This document shows, in pieces, positions 1 to 12,949 of a stretch of 64,000 nt of DNA. The DNA comes from Nepenthes gracilis (Eukaryota; Streptophyta; Magnoliopsida; Caryophyllales; Nepenthaceae). The notes below the pieces were generated by a model, which did no database searches, was not told the origin of the DNA, and saw only the letters and a program-made list of their open reading frames with translations. The first letter of the stretch is position 1. Each line of letters starts with the position of its first letter. The position numbers and the translations under genes are program-made. The stretch spans positions 9,755,030-9,819,029 of the forward strand of contig BSYO01000030.1 of assembly GCA_033239525.1 (NCBI GenBank), in the 5' to 3' direction.

Positions 1-907
1 AAAGATTTTATTTTATTTTAATTATTGATTTGTTTTCATATTTTATAATATCTTAGATATTCTTAAAATTTTATAATTTTGATATTTTCAAGGTATTTTA
101 GGAATGATGTATTTTATTTTTATTGTTTCCTTATTTTGTGTCACCGTTAATTAAAATATATCCATTTCCTAATTAAATTTGGAGTTAGATACCTTTATAT
201 AAGGACATTAATTCTATTATTTGGGTAACATTGATGAGTTCAATTAATATTAGGAGATTATAATTGTCCATCCTTCTCTCTGATAATCTCCACTCCCTCT
301 TTCCACTATTTTCTTCTCTATTTCTCCCCTTTTCTCCTTTCTCTTCTTCCTTCCTTCTATTACTTCTCCTTCCCTGCATCAATTTTTGTATTGGAAAGTC
401 TGTGTAGTGGGTATAGTTTATATAAAGAAATGTCCTATAAAAAGAGAGCAAAAGATAACGAAATGAAGACATAGTCCTAACTAAATCACAACACAAAAAC
501 CGCCATCTACATCATAACACAAGCTACCCATTCCAAGGGGACAAACTTCAAAGGACCCACACTCAGAATCTATTAGGAGGACTTAGAGTATGGTATTTGG
601 GGAGGAGGGTGGAATGTATGTAGCCACGATTAGTGAACCCTCGTGGATTAAAAAAAATGAAGCAATGGCAGGGAAGTTTTGGGAGAAACGATGATAACAT
701 GACTAAAAAGTGACCCTGCCACTATCAATTATAAGCATAAGATCCAAATCAGATAGAAGAAATGAGAATATGATGGTAGAAATGATGAGTGCGCTAAAGT
801 ACATAACCCCTAAATGAATGCACATGGGTCTAGTTCTTTGAGCTTGCGCATTTGACTTTGTGTTAAATATAGTTGACATCTTTATTGAAAAAAGACACTG
901 CCATCAC
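1..907. other. Presumed intron 7 of the ABCC gene; no exon seen
   Basis: Exon 7 ends at 908 with AAG|GTGATGG, so this stretch should be intronic. I searched the minus strand by eye for the next conserved exon (IGND...QFVGP) and did not find it. The sequence is low-complexity, with a CT/GA-rich block at about 270-380. The open stretch at 185-496 (minus) is a low-complexity artefact. Confidence 0.5.
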
Positions 908-3900
908 CTTGAACAAACCCCCAAGCCAAAACCTGCATAGTATAATTTAATTAAAAGTGTTAGTACAGTTTAATATATATTAGATCATCCATGAAAGCTT
1001 AAGATCATGCTTAATATATGTTCAAATATATTTACACATAATTCAACCCATACATTTTCCCCAGGCTGTGATTCACTGCCCTTAAAAGCCACGGCTTGGA
1101 CCTTTGAGATTCTTCAGCCCAACATTTGTTGAACCTACAAAATTAGATAAGTATTTAACAATAACTAATGCAAAATGAAAGAAACAACACTAATAACCTA
1201 GCAAGGTGGATGACTACATCTCAAAGAGGAGGTTTTCAGTTGAATTCCTGGCATAGAAAAACTTTAGCAGCCAGACAACAAAAGGCAAAATAGAAAAAGC
1301 TAACTAAAGAAAGCATGAAAACAATGAACCTTGTTATTAGTGTCTCAGTTTGATCCCAAGTATCCAACTTCCAGACATCCTTTTCCGTGATGGGTCTTTT
1401 ATAGCCTTTCGCTATAAGTGGGGTCATCCACCGATAATATAGCCCTAGCAAACAGAGGTTGCAGGGACATTAAATATGGTAAAAGAAACATATTGAGCCA
1501 AAGAGGAACATCAGGATAATCATGATAGATTAAGAGTAAATAGCAACTCCTATCAAACACACCAGACAACTCCCTTGGCAACCTTTATTTTCCAGTTAGT
1601 CTTCTACTTTCAGGAGCTTAGAGGGAGGTTCAATGACTTACAGTAGCAAATCTATTAGAAATTTTGAGAAAGAGTATGATTACAGTTAGAAACTGAATTG
1701 GACAAACTATGACTGTTCATTATATGAATTTTGCAGCGGAGATTTTCACAAAAGATACTTTAGATACAAGTTCAACACAAGCATGCGGAAAATATGCTTG
1801 ACAAGCAAATTATGATTTTAGTCCAATTATGAACAGGACTATACCACATGACATTTTTAGGTTACTTACTGGAGAAAAGGTTGGTGTGCCTCTCTGGACA
1901 GATTTGCTCTCCTCCTGGAACTACTTCATATTCACTATCATCAAGGGCTTCTGCTAGCGGGGATGTATATGCAGGATAAGGACTTAAACGAGGGACATAT
2001 GCAAAAAGAAGAATACCAAGCAGAACCTACAATAGAGAATTACAGAATTTAAAGACTTGCACAAGATATTACCAAAAGACTTTCAGATAGTTCTCATGCA
2101 AATTTTAGATGCTCTCAATTTGGGTCAGCGTCATTATTACAACAACAAATACTTTTTAACACTTCCCTTTTTCCCAACAAACTACACAGGAAACAAACTA
2201 GTTCAATGAACAGAAACAGCCAATCCAGAACAAAAGCTATCAGAAAGGTCCAGCTCTTCTAAGCTGCAGTGAGCAGTTCAGGACTCTGCCTTTCATTACA
2301 TGCTTGGATGGGAACAGACCAGTTTTTATGAACAGAAACAACCTATCCAGCAGAGAAGCATTGATAAGATCTGAACTAGTTTACACTTTAAAGCAATATG
2401 CCCTAAAGAGGCACAAATTATTACATTTTTGACATTTTTATCAGTAATTCAAATCAATATTAATGCATAAAGCCGACTGATCTTAGAGTCAAAATATACT
2501 AGTCCCCGTACTGTTAACAACCCTCTCCACATAATGAAAAGATGGGCCATCTCCACAATTTTCTCTCCCCCTTGCAGGTCTTCTCTTTAGTTGAATTAGT
2601 CAAGCGCAGAACATATAAAAAGAGAGAAGTAATTCTGAAAATATTCTTTAGAAAAAAGAAACCACGTAACAGTATTTGCATTTACTTTTGACCCCACTAA
2701 GCTGATATCATGAAGTAAATTGTTTCCCAACGCTAATCAAGAGTGAACCAATGCCTGAACTGGATCGTGAAATATTTCCATATACATTGCTAAAAAAGTG
2801 TCATGGCTGCAAACAATGATCAGGACCATAAAACCTGTAAGCCATTAACACAATGCATTCTATGGTTTAAAATCCCAACATAATATGTTGGTGCATAAAG
2901 ACGTAAGATAATAAAAAAACAGAAACAATGAACTGAAAAGGATGCATAGGAGACTCACAAAAAAAGATAAAATGCAAACCTTGCATAAGACTATGCCAAT
3001 GCATGAATAGAGGATAGATCTGCAAGAGACAGAGAATTGCATGAGCACATCCAGTTGAGACAGAATTCTGATAATGAAAACTGCATGGACATAGATAGAG
3101 GTATATATAAACACGCTTAATAGCTGTTCATTGCAGCAGATGTTCACAAGAGCCCGGTAAGCAGGACACACCCAGAATAAACTAACTAAACTGAAGAAAA
3201 TAAAGAGAGGATTACCTATTGTAGAATTCTTTCACTGACAAAACAATATTGAGCAGCACAACATATCCAACCAAGTCATAAATTACTGCAAAGCGGACAA
3301 ACCATCGGAACTCCCTGATGTAGAATTTAGTTTCCAGAAGAAGCATAACCAGAAGAGAGAACCAGGCAAGAGCCTCAATAGACAAGGAGACCACCTATTT
3401 GAAGGAAAAATCAAATTTGCATAAAATTCCATTTCTTGTTGTAGTGATGAAAATACAATATGGCAAACTGCTGACCACATTCCAAAGTTAAAAAAAAAAA
3501 GGACTACGCAGAATGCCAATTTCTTCTTCTTCTTCTTTTTTTTTTTAACCTTTTCTGTGGTTGATTTTAGCTACTCATGAACTATTATTGTCATATTTCC
3601 TCTAATTTAGATAATGCTGAATTCAGGTACATAGATGATTATGCTTTGACTGTTGGCACAAATGTTGAACTCTGAAAATGCAGCCACTTCACTGAAACAA
3701 CAGAGTTTTAGACTGTGTAACCTGTTAGGATCCTGGTCCTCCCCAACGGTCCAAGGTGTATACCACTTATATCTATTCATAACCAAGCTTACTTGTCAAA
3801 GATTTAGATTGAAATATGACGACTTTGATGAGGGCAGATGCCTGATATAAGCATATTGAGACTTGCATGGCTAATCAGCCAATCAGTTTGATTTATAGAA

Positions 3901-4604
3901 CCTTACTCAAGCCTGTGTAGAGGGTGGGTAGACATGGCTGTCAAAAGTTAGCTGAAGTTGGCCAATCCTACCATGAGAACAATTTCTACTCATTTGAACC
4001 AGAGGAATAACTCAAGCAGTTATGAATCAATTTGAAAGTCATCAAGCATTAATTTGAAAATAATCCATCTCTGTATCTTTCTTCTTTTATATGTAGGTTG
4101 ATGGGGTTGGTGTACTTGAACCCAATTCATGGGCCTACAGCAGACCACAGGTTACAATTGGATTCTAAATTTTTTAATAATCAGGCATTCAAAGTGCTGG
4201 GAAAATATAGCAAAGAAATGAGAATGCTGACAAAACCTCAAAGTAACACAGTAAACTAACAACAAGAGAAAAATCACCTCAAATGGAGCTAATCCAGTTT
4301 TTCCATCTAGATCAAACAGCGAGATAACCCTAACCAATCTGAAGAGAGGCTCAGCAACAAAACAAGCAGCCATCAAGCCAAGCATATAATTGATGAAACT
4401 GAACCTCATATAGAACCTCTTGACTTTATGATCTTTACTAATTTGCCATATCCGATGCACACATGAGCTGAAGAGCACCAAGTTAGACACAGAAACCACA
4501 GTCCCAATTTCACACGGAGTGTAAGCACCAAAAGCATTCTCTGCTACTTCTGGCCAAATCCCATCCACAGGACAGCAGTACCAGTTCAACGACTTAAAAG
4601 CCAT
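908..4604 (-). CDS. ABCC-type (MRP) vacuolar ABC transporter, N-terminal seven exons (partial)
   Basis: Members of this family pump glutathione, glucuronide and phytochelatin conjugates into the vacuole. Exons read on the minus strand are 4604-4278, 3394-3216, 3019-2980, 2026-1870, 1444-1330, 1134-1054 and 932-908. All have GT/AG borders and together keep one 924-nt open frame (308 residues), against about 1,600 for the family. Exon 1 has the family opening ([19 protein letters not shown], then [17 protein letters not shown] and AEPLFRLVR). Exon 2 carries [19 protein letters not shown]. Exon 4 carries the L0 linker box [11 protein letters not shown]. Exon 5 reads [20 protein letters not shown], and exons 6-7 read KPWLLRAV then FWLGGLFK. 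The segment covers TMD0, L0 and the entry to TMD1; both nucleotide-binding domains would lie beyond position 1. The start at 4604 fits the family's MxFxxLxWYC opening better than the in-frame ATG at 4610. Exon 3 ([14 protein letters not shown]) is more diverged than its neighbours. The subgroup (ABCC1/2/12-like) is recognised; the exact orthologue is not. Confidence 0.87.
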
Positions 4605-5710
4605 CCTCAAAATAGTAAACGATTAATGAAAGCTCCACATTCAACTGCTTAGGCGTCCAAAGCAGAAGCACAATCCTACATTATTTAGCACAATCCTACA
4701 TTATTTAGCACAATCCTACATTATTTAGCACAAATTTTGGCCATTAACTTCAATCCATCCAATTCACCACTTGAAAAGAAAATGCAGTAATATTATAGCT
4801 ATGTTTGCTTGATGGGAATGGAGAACAATGAATTGGATTTTCATTCCCACAATCAAAGATAAATGGCCGGTTCAGTTTCTAGGAGTGCAGGAATTGGAAG
4901 GATGTGCAAAAAAATATGAACATAAATGAATACATGCAAACAGATTTGCGCAACAGATAGTCAATGGAGGTGCATTCACCATCATACTCCTTCATATTTC
5001 TCTTGTTTTCATATCCACCCAGCGCTGTATATGAAAATGAGAGAACATAAGGGCTTATTCCTCAAGTTCATCACCAAATACGGTAATTTTCAACAAGTAC
5101 CTACGAAAAGGTTCATATTAGTACCAGGCATTCTCGCCTAGCAAACGGGCACAAAGATGTTCGGTTCATTCAACTATTAGCAAATTCAATATTACCTACC
5201 AAAAAAATTCGGCATTAAGAAAAATCGAATGGGAATGGGAATGGAAATGATGCCACAGGATTCCCCTTCATGCATTCCCACTCTCATTACAACACCACAA
5301 ACAAGTTCATCGGCGTTATACCTGACTGAAGTCGGAGCAGTGTTGCTTCTGCGTTCTATTCTCAATTGGTGGAGACTTGACAGCAAATCTTACATGCATT
5401 AAATAGAAACGAAGAATCGCAAAAGGATAAGAATGGGACTGTTAGAGGATATAAAGAGTTCAAAAACATGGGGAGGAATATAGTGATAGTAGTAGAGACC
5501 ACAGGGAGTCAGAGGGTAGTGTGTGATATAACAACTGCAGGATAGAAAGTATGAGAAAACAACCAGAATTGCAAGCGTCATGGCTTACGAAGGTTGTCTT
5601 GCTTTCAGAAAGCAACGTGATTTGCACTTGCGATGGACTCCCACTGTGTTGGAAATTCACGTATGCAGAGTTCAAAGGAGAGAGAGAGAGAGACAGAGAC
5701 AGAGAAAATC
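4605..5710 (-). promoter_or_regulatory. Probable 5' leader and leader intron of the ABCC gene
   Basis: No protein-coding exon is seen upstream of the ABCC start. A good donor (TTCAGTCAG|GTATAA on the minus strand) lies near 5332. A plausible acceptor lies just before the start codon (about 4606, ...TTTTGAG|GATGG), so a leader exon followed by an intron of about 0.7 kb is likely. A CT-rich tract on the minus strand (5675-5705, GA-rich on plus) sits where plant leaders often carry one. Transcription start is not determined. Confidence 0.35.
4669..4731. repeat. 20-bp tandem repeat, three copies
   Basis: The unit GCACAATCCTACATTATTTA occurs three times head to tail without a mismatch, followed by a partial fourth (GCACAA). 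It lies about 65 bp upstream of the ABCC start codon, in the presumed leader intron or leader. Perfect copies suggest recent slippage. Confidence 0.9.
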
Positions 5711-5774
5711 GGCTTTATTGAACTGGGCAATGAGGGATAATTCATATTTCTTAATTATAAAATCATCATGATGT

Positions 5775-8700
5775 TTTTTTTTACACCCTAAAATAAAGCC
5801 ATTAACTTTTTTTTTATTTGGTTAGAATTTCAACAGATGTGATGGGGTCCGAAAAAATCAATTACTTAACTGGATCATAAAGGGGCTCAAAGCCACAATG
5901 CAGAGACCCCAAGATACAAGCGAAGTTCGTGGTTAGGAATGAGATTCGTCGGATTCTAAAGAGATCTGATATCCCATATGAAATAGCCATGATTCCAAAA
6001 AATGTCAAAATAATTAAGAAAGAGTGAATAATAAAAAAACTATCAAGCTCTTAATACTTCAGGTTGGATCAAATAATATGTTCAACATATTAACCAATTA
6101 ATATTATAATTATAAAATGAATGAAAGAGTTGTTTCAGAAAGAAGATTGTAATTATAAAGACATTAAAAAATATATATTGAGTGCATGCATTCCCTCTTA
6201 ACTGTCATATCAAATAAGGCGAAGAGATAAAGCAAGTGACTAGAATAATCTAATTTATACTATGTCTACTATTTAAAAAGAGATAATTCGATAATTAGAT
6301 AAAAATAATTCATCTAATTTTTTCTTACAAAAAAGACACCATTTAAAGAGCCTTGTCTCCTCTATAAAAGAGGTCTTTATAGAAAAACTAGATATTAATA
6401 TTAATGCACAAAATAAAAAAAATTATTATGGATCATAAAAATACACAATTTAAATAAACTTTTAAATTTTTCTTAAAAGAATATTATTGTCTCCAAAGGA
6501 AAAGTTCTCCCAAGCCTCCTTCACTTTCACCTTACTCGTCAAGGTCGACTCCTCTCAATCCACCCAAGTTGATTTTAGTCATCATGAAGGATCTACCTAG
6601 CCTCAAAGTCAAGTCTCTCGTTAAATCCATTTACTCTATGCGATAAGGGACCATTAAGCAAATCAACAACTCTATCCTACAGCCCTTTACTTGCTTAAGT
6701 TATAAATAACTTTATTCAGGATATCACATTATCTTTTAAATATCCTTCTATTTAATTAATTTATAATAACTTGTCTCTTTTATAGAATTATTTTATGTAT
6801 ATATTTTGTTTTCTAATTTGACTGATACATTACAATGACTTAAATATTTGATAAGTTTTCTGTATAAGTATCATTAAGTTTTTTGACATCTTATTTTTAT
6901 TTTGGTATATAAAATTTAGGCTCGCAATTTAAAACTGATACTACCTTAGATTAGTAATTTTTTGAGTTAAACTTCTATCCCGACAAGCAATAAAGGGATA
7001 GTTTTTAGTATATTTTTTTTTATAGCTAACACTTATTTCTATATATCATATACTACATTTTCATTCCATTTTATTTCTACTACCAAATGTAAGGTACATG
7101 TTTTTGCCATTGACAGTTTTTGAGTATAGTGGAGGAGAAAATATTAGATAGTCTAGACCATTTGCCCTTTTCTTACAAACAAATGGTAATTTTTATGAAA
7201 GAGGATTTGGTAATTTTTAGGGGTATTAAGAAAATTACTCAACCAACCATCCAAATTGAATTGACAAAAATAAAATAAAAAAATAGAATAATTGAAACAA
7301 GCTGTTTGATTTTTTTCAGAATATTCTATTTTTTTGAATTTTTGTTGGAGTTTTGGTTGTTGATTTTAATTTGGTGGTATTTTATCCAAACCAATATATG
7401 ATATATTCACTTTTTATTTTTGAAATATGAAAATATATACTATATTAGGATATTTATAATTTTATTATTCTTTGTTTGGGGCTACACTAAACTCACTTCA
7501 TATAAAAGTTTATTTTGTTTTAGTAAAAGTTATGGATTAATAATATGAAATTATATATCATGGGGTTGACTTTTTTCCTTTGCTCTATTTGATAAATTTA
7601 TTTGTGCATTTATTTATTTTATCTCTTTATTAGGTGTAAATTTATGTAGTTATATATTTGATTACTACTTTAAATTAATATTTTATACACTTAAACTATA
7701 TTATATTAAAAGTTATAAATTTTATATTTACGATAATGTTTGATATTATTTAATAATCTTAATAATGTTTTATAAAAAAAGCAAAATACTAGGCCTAAGT
7801 GAACAGATTTGAACAGGTTACTGGTCAATCCAGTAAAACTACCGGACAATTGACAACCTTAATAACTTTAGACACCTAATAATTTTACCTGATAAAAAGA
7901 AAGGGCTAATAATAGGGAAAAGGTGGCCTATTTTTATTCAAGGCATAAAAGATTCAATTTTTCTATTCTGGAATATTTAAGTGGCCCACCAGTTATTCTA
8001 GTTTTTCTCCATTATATATTGATGCATACAGTAAATTGGAATTTAATAAGAGAGATTTTAAAATAAATTTTTAAATCTTTAGACCATATTTTATATACCA
8101 TATATTAAAATAAGAGTTTAACAATACAAAATGTGCCCCCTAGTTTATATATAACGATCAAGTTAGATCACATTAGTTAAACTAGAATATAAGAAACGGG
8201 ATTGGGAAAAAATTGGTTGGCTGAGAGACTTTTAACCCTTTTTATTATTATTATAATCTTAAGTGCCATACGATTTACATTTGAATAAATATTTTTGAAT
8301 TGCTTTAGATAAGAAAAAATATTCAAGAAAATTGATGACTTTTTTATGCTTTAGTTGATGAAGTACTAGATGTCATTTCTGTGTTCAGGGAATTTATATT
8401 CATAAAGGCCTAGGGTCTTCTATTGAATGTGGTTTACTAATGACTCTCTTGTCAATAATTGAGGTAAGTGACCATCTATTCTCAATTTTTTTTCTAATCA
8501 ACTGAGCTATTTTACTAGTCATTAATTTAATCTTTCTTGATGAGCATATATGTTATGTCACGTTTACTCAAATTTAGGATCTAAATAGTCATTTCAAAGC
8601 TCATAAATTTAGCAAGCTTTGCTACGTGCATAACTTTTCAAATGCTTCATGTTGATCATGTCCAACATGGCGTATCAATTAGTATCGGCGTCTTTGAGTC

Positions 8701-9600
8701 TAGTCAACGACTCTTATCATTCTGTTAATTTGGTCTAAGCTATTAGAAATGGACTAACAATCATCTCAACTTTCCTTATTTAGTGTGCGTTGGCAAGATA
8801 GTCTAAAGCTTTGCCAACTCAACATCTAGCGGCTTGGTGGCTTTGCATTTTGTTAGCTTGACAATGTTACTACTTAGCAATGTGCCCAATCCATCACTTG
8901 GTGATTTGGAATCTTGACAATCTAGTAGCTTGGTGGCTCGGCAATATGGCCACTTCGACTTGTGGGTGTAGAACCTCCCTTCATCTTAGGTTCAAAATTG
9001 ATTTTGCTAGATACATCAGTAGTCTCCCAGCCTTGAAAGCTAAATTGAGATTTTAAAGGTGTTAATCTTTCTTTGACTTAAAATCATTTAGATCAAAACT
9101 GTTTCTTTTAAATAAATTGTCAAAATTAGATTAACTTAAATTCTTCATCATTTGTCTCAACTTCGTATCATTTACGGATGAGTTGGATTGTTAACTTTGA
9201 AGACAAAAAACCTTTGGTTGTCACTCTTTACAACTGCATCATCTAATGGGTGTTGGCCTATCTAAGGTGCATGAGTTGATTGTCCTCATGTTTCTTTCCT
9301 CTAAATCGTATCACTTAGTTCTTCTTTGACTTGCTCTAAGAATATAGTTTTTCGGCATTATCTACGGTTGTTTTCTTTGGCGTTAGTTAAACTCCTCAAA
9401 CGGCTTGTAGAAATCTCACACTGGATTGCACATTCTAAGAGCATTGCTTAGAAGTTTTAGGAGAGTGTTTTTTCCATTAGCAATCTATATTGCTATTTGC
9501 CCGTCCTTTTTGAAAGGCATAATCCAACTTTCCGTAGTTAATGTGCTAGCAGATTAAAGCCTTGGAGGCTTGTGCAATACTCCTTTAGCCAAATGGGTAA
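5775..9600. other. Intergenic, AT-rich, no supported gene
   Basis: No open frame with recognisable protein content. At 7800-7860 there are degenerate alternating copies of CCGGT/ACCGG-like motifs of the kind found in decayed transposons. 8760-8960 is relatively GC-rich with repeated (TT)GGTGGCT-like phrases. Nothing can be assigned. Confidence 0.6.
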
Positions 9601-9619
9601 ATATGACTTTAAACATTCT

Positions 9620-10345
9620 CGCATTGCTTAAGGTTTAGAAATGTCTTAATATTGTGAAGCGTATTGACTTATTTACGATAGATGACATTGGAGGATAGAG
9701 TAATTTTTGGACATAATATAGTCACAGTTCTAACCTTTCCCACTGTGTTGCTTAAAGTTTAAAAAAGTCTGAACATTGCGAAACGTGTTGACTTATTTAT
9801 GATTGGTGACATTAAAGGGTAGAGTGATTTTTTGACATAATACAATTATAATTTTAATTTTTTTAACTATACTTCCTTCTAGAAAGAGAAGAGAGTCAAC
9901 TTCCCATAATATTGATATCACTAGGGCTTCTCCAATGATGACAACTGCTTGATGGTGATGCCATGCCATTGAGATGGAGCAAACTTCGGGAAGCTTCCTG
10001 TCACCAATTCTAGATGCACAGGTGGTCAATCAAGTCTTTTTTTTGTAAGGTCTAGAAATATCTCAACATTGCGAAGCGTCTTTACTTATTTACGATTGAT
10101 GATATTGGATGGTAGAGTAATTTTTTGACATAATACAATCACAGTTCTAACTTATTTCACTATACTTCTTTCCAGGAAAAGAAGAGAGTCAACTTCACAT
10201 AATGTTGATATCACTAGGGCTTCTCCAATGGTGACAACTGCTTGATGGCAGTGTCATGCCATTGAGATGGAGCAGATTTCGGGAAGCGTCCTATCACCTA
10301 TTCTGGATGCACAAGTGGTCAATCAAGTCTTCTTTTCGTAGGACA
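9620..10345. repeat. Tandem repeat, 292-bp unit (two full copies plus one shortened copy)
   Basis: Anchor GACTTATTTACGA-like occurs at about 9666, 9790 and 10082. Copies two and three are collinear over the whole 292 bp and share blocks such as AGAAGAGAGTCAACTTC, ATATCACTAGGGCTTCTCCA and CATGCCATTGAGATGGAGCA. Copy one is only about 124 bp and lacks the second half. By eye the full copies differ at roughly one base in ten. No coding capacity. Confidence 0.85.
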
Positions 10346-12530
10346 TTTCTCATGTCTTTGCTATTCTAATTCTTTTTTGCTTATCTTTCTACATATAATA
10401 CTCTAATATTTTAATTCAACTGTATTGGACTTCAAACTTGAAGAAGTTATGAAGGTAATTAATAAGCTCATAATAACTTTTGGAGCTAATGAATTACAAG
10501 TAAGCTTAGACTTACTTTATAAAGAGGATGGAGAGTCGAATCATAGGATTATTAGAATGGTATTTTGGTAGTTTTTCTATTGGTAGTGAAAATTAATTAG
10601 TTAGAGTATTAAACATAAAGATAAAATCTTGAACTCTAATTTAATTTTATGAAATACCTTAAATACCCTTAAACCTTCTAGAATACACATTCCATGCTCA
10701 TCACTTGGCCACCCTGCTCATGCATGCATCCTTATCTAATATCATTCTTGTAATTAAACCTTATCCGACCATTAAACTGACAATTAACTAGGATAAAAAC
10801 GAATTAATGGACGAACTTGGTTCAAACCCCCCTTAGCTGCATCCCTTAATGCTTTCATACTTATCAACATTTATTCCCTTTTCCTCCACCATTTCGGCTG
10901 CTTCCCATACATTTAGCAAGAGTAATATTATCCTATCATTTAAATAGGAAAATGATAAATTATTATGGATCTTAGTTTACTCCCTCTTGCCGCCTCCTCA
11001 CCAAGCCACTCGGCACCATCAACCCTATTATCCTTAATTCCTTTCTTATTGGTATAACCACCCTTCCTTGCCATTTGGTTGCTCTAGGGGGAGTCAAAGT
11101 TGGACGAGCCTTACTCAAGAGAGGATGACAGACTAGGACTAAGTCTAGGTTAAACGGGGAGCAATAGTCATCTATAGTTTAGCCAAGTTGGGGGACGAGG
11201 CACACTAGGTGAGGAAGTCCAGAGCTACCAAATCTTGATGGCTCTTCATGATAAGGATATTATGAAAGTAGGTGGGAGAGAATATCATGGATGGCTAAAA
11301 ACTATAGGTTATACTCTACATCGACGTAACACTTCAATAGAGGACACCCTCACATACAACTTATGTGGATAAATATATATGTTTAGGATAATAATTGTTT
11401 AGAAAATTTTAAAAAATTTTAGAATAGTTTAGAAAATTATAAAAAAAAAAAATGGACATATGCTTTAAAATTTTTTTGAATAGGAAGAATGCTAAATATT
11501 TTAGAATATTTTAAAAAAATATATATTTATAAAGAATATTTTAGATAGTAAATTTTAACCATTCATAGTGGAGGATGAAAATATAATATTAATTGTTGGT
11601 TAAAAAAGTGACACTCCTATATAAATAGATGAGTTTTTCTCATTTGGAACATATTCTAAAAATTTAAAAAATTTATAAAAACTAGCCAAACTTGAAAAGT
11701 TAAAGAACAAGCAACTCAAACAAAGTCAGATGAGATGAAGCCAATGAGTGATATGTAATCGAGAGGGTGGTGCCATGTCCCATGTTCTTATATAAATAAT
11801 TAACTTTATTCATATATATTATCCTTTTGCTCAATAATATTGCTCGCTATAGCCAAAAGAACGTATGCTTACCTTATAATTATCTATACATCATAATAAA
11901 TAATAATACACAGGATCAAAAAATAATGTCACATCATCAATGGCTCTGATATCCATTTAATAATATTATGATATTAGCTTTATAGTAAGGAAAGATATTA
12001 ACTAAAATTTTAATATTCAGATTATAAACTTTTTGAGACTTATATGATAATCATATGAAATTGGCAAACACACTTCTAAACTATCACTATTAAAAATCTA
12101 CATTCCTAAGATGTTTATAAAATTTACAAGTTCTTACATTATTTACTAGTTACAATATAACTACTATTTCTTCCTTATTTTTGTTTTTCAAACTTGAACT
12201 CCTACGAAATATCTGAATACAAAGAAAAATAGCAAGAGAGTGAGTTATGTACTCAATAAGAATATAATAATCAAGAACATGCATATTTTTATACAAAAAT
12301 GCATCATATAGAGGAATAAGAGTCATGATATATGTAAAAATACATATATACTTTTGAAATATTTGTATGATATAATTGACTTTCTTTTTCTTATACATAT
12401 TTTTTTTACTTATCAACACATTCTTACCTTACATATCTTGTTGAATTAGGATTAGTAGGCCTTATCAACTAATAGAATGGTCAATCGAAAAAAGGATTAT
12501 GTAAATCACATAGTCTAAACCATATCCTTC
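10346..12530. other. Intergenic, decayed repeats, no supported gene
   Basis: 10690-11330 is of more balanced composition and looks like old transposon-derived sequence, but no domain is readable. At about 11940 GGCTCTGATATCC resembles the reverse complement of a Met-tRNA primer site, but no LTR border could be found beside it. The rest is AT-rich. Confidence 0.5.
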
Positions 12531-12534
12531 ATAA

Positions 12535-12640
12535 TATACCCCGAGGATAGGGTGGTACATACCTATTATATATCGGTAGACGGGGCCACAAGCCGCCTTA
12601 TTTCCTCCCCCCGCGGCGCTAGGGGCAATTTTTCGATTTT
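12535..12640. other. Short GC-rich island in AT-rich DNA
   Basis: A roughly 100-bp block (CCCCGAGGATAGGGTGG, GGTAGACGGGGCCACAAGCC, CCCCCCGCGGCGCTAGGGGC) interrupts sequence that is otherwise about three quarters A+T. It has no open frame. It may be the retained core of an LTR, but borders are not visible. Confidence 0.4.
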
Positions 12641-12949
12641 CACTATAATATTCTAAAGTATATCAGAAAATATTACCCTCTAAAATAAATCTTTAGTTTA
12701 ATTTTTTTACATTTTAAAAATTCATAGTGAAAGCCGTTATACATAATCTTACTTCTTTTTCTTACTTTTCTTAACTCAAAGAAAATTCAAATTTTTATAG
12801 TATTATATTAACTTACACTCATGCATAACATATCATATATATTTATAACAAAATCACGATAAAGCGTATCATAAAAATAAATTCATATAAATTTTTACAT
12901 GTATTGGACATATTTTTAGACAACATATTATTCAATTTTTGGTCCATAA

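Noticed and set aside
1032..1134. Stop codon in ABCC exon 6, suggesting a truncated 306-residue TMD0-only protein
   Set aside because: The frame stays open to 1032, but a consensus-like donor at 1053 and a micro-exon at 932-908 encoding the next conserved residues explain the sequence better.
4796..5300. GGGAATGG/CATTCCC words near the ABCC leader as a possible MITE
   Set aside because: Inverted terminal repeats and a target duplication could not be paired.
11938..11955. Met-tRNA primer-site-like word on the minus strand (GGATATCAGAGCC)
   Set aside because: No LTR border, no gag or pol nearby; a single word is not sufficient.
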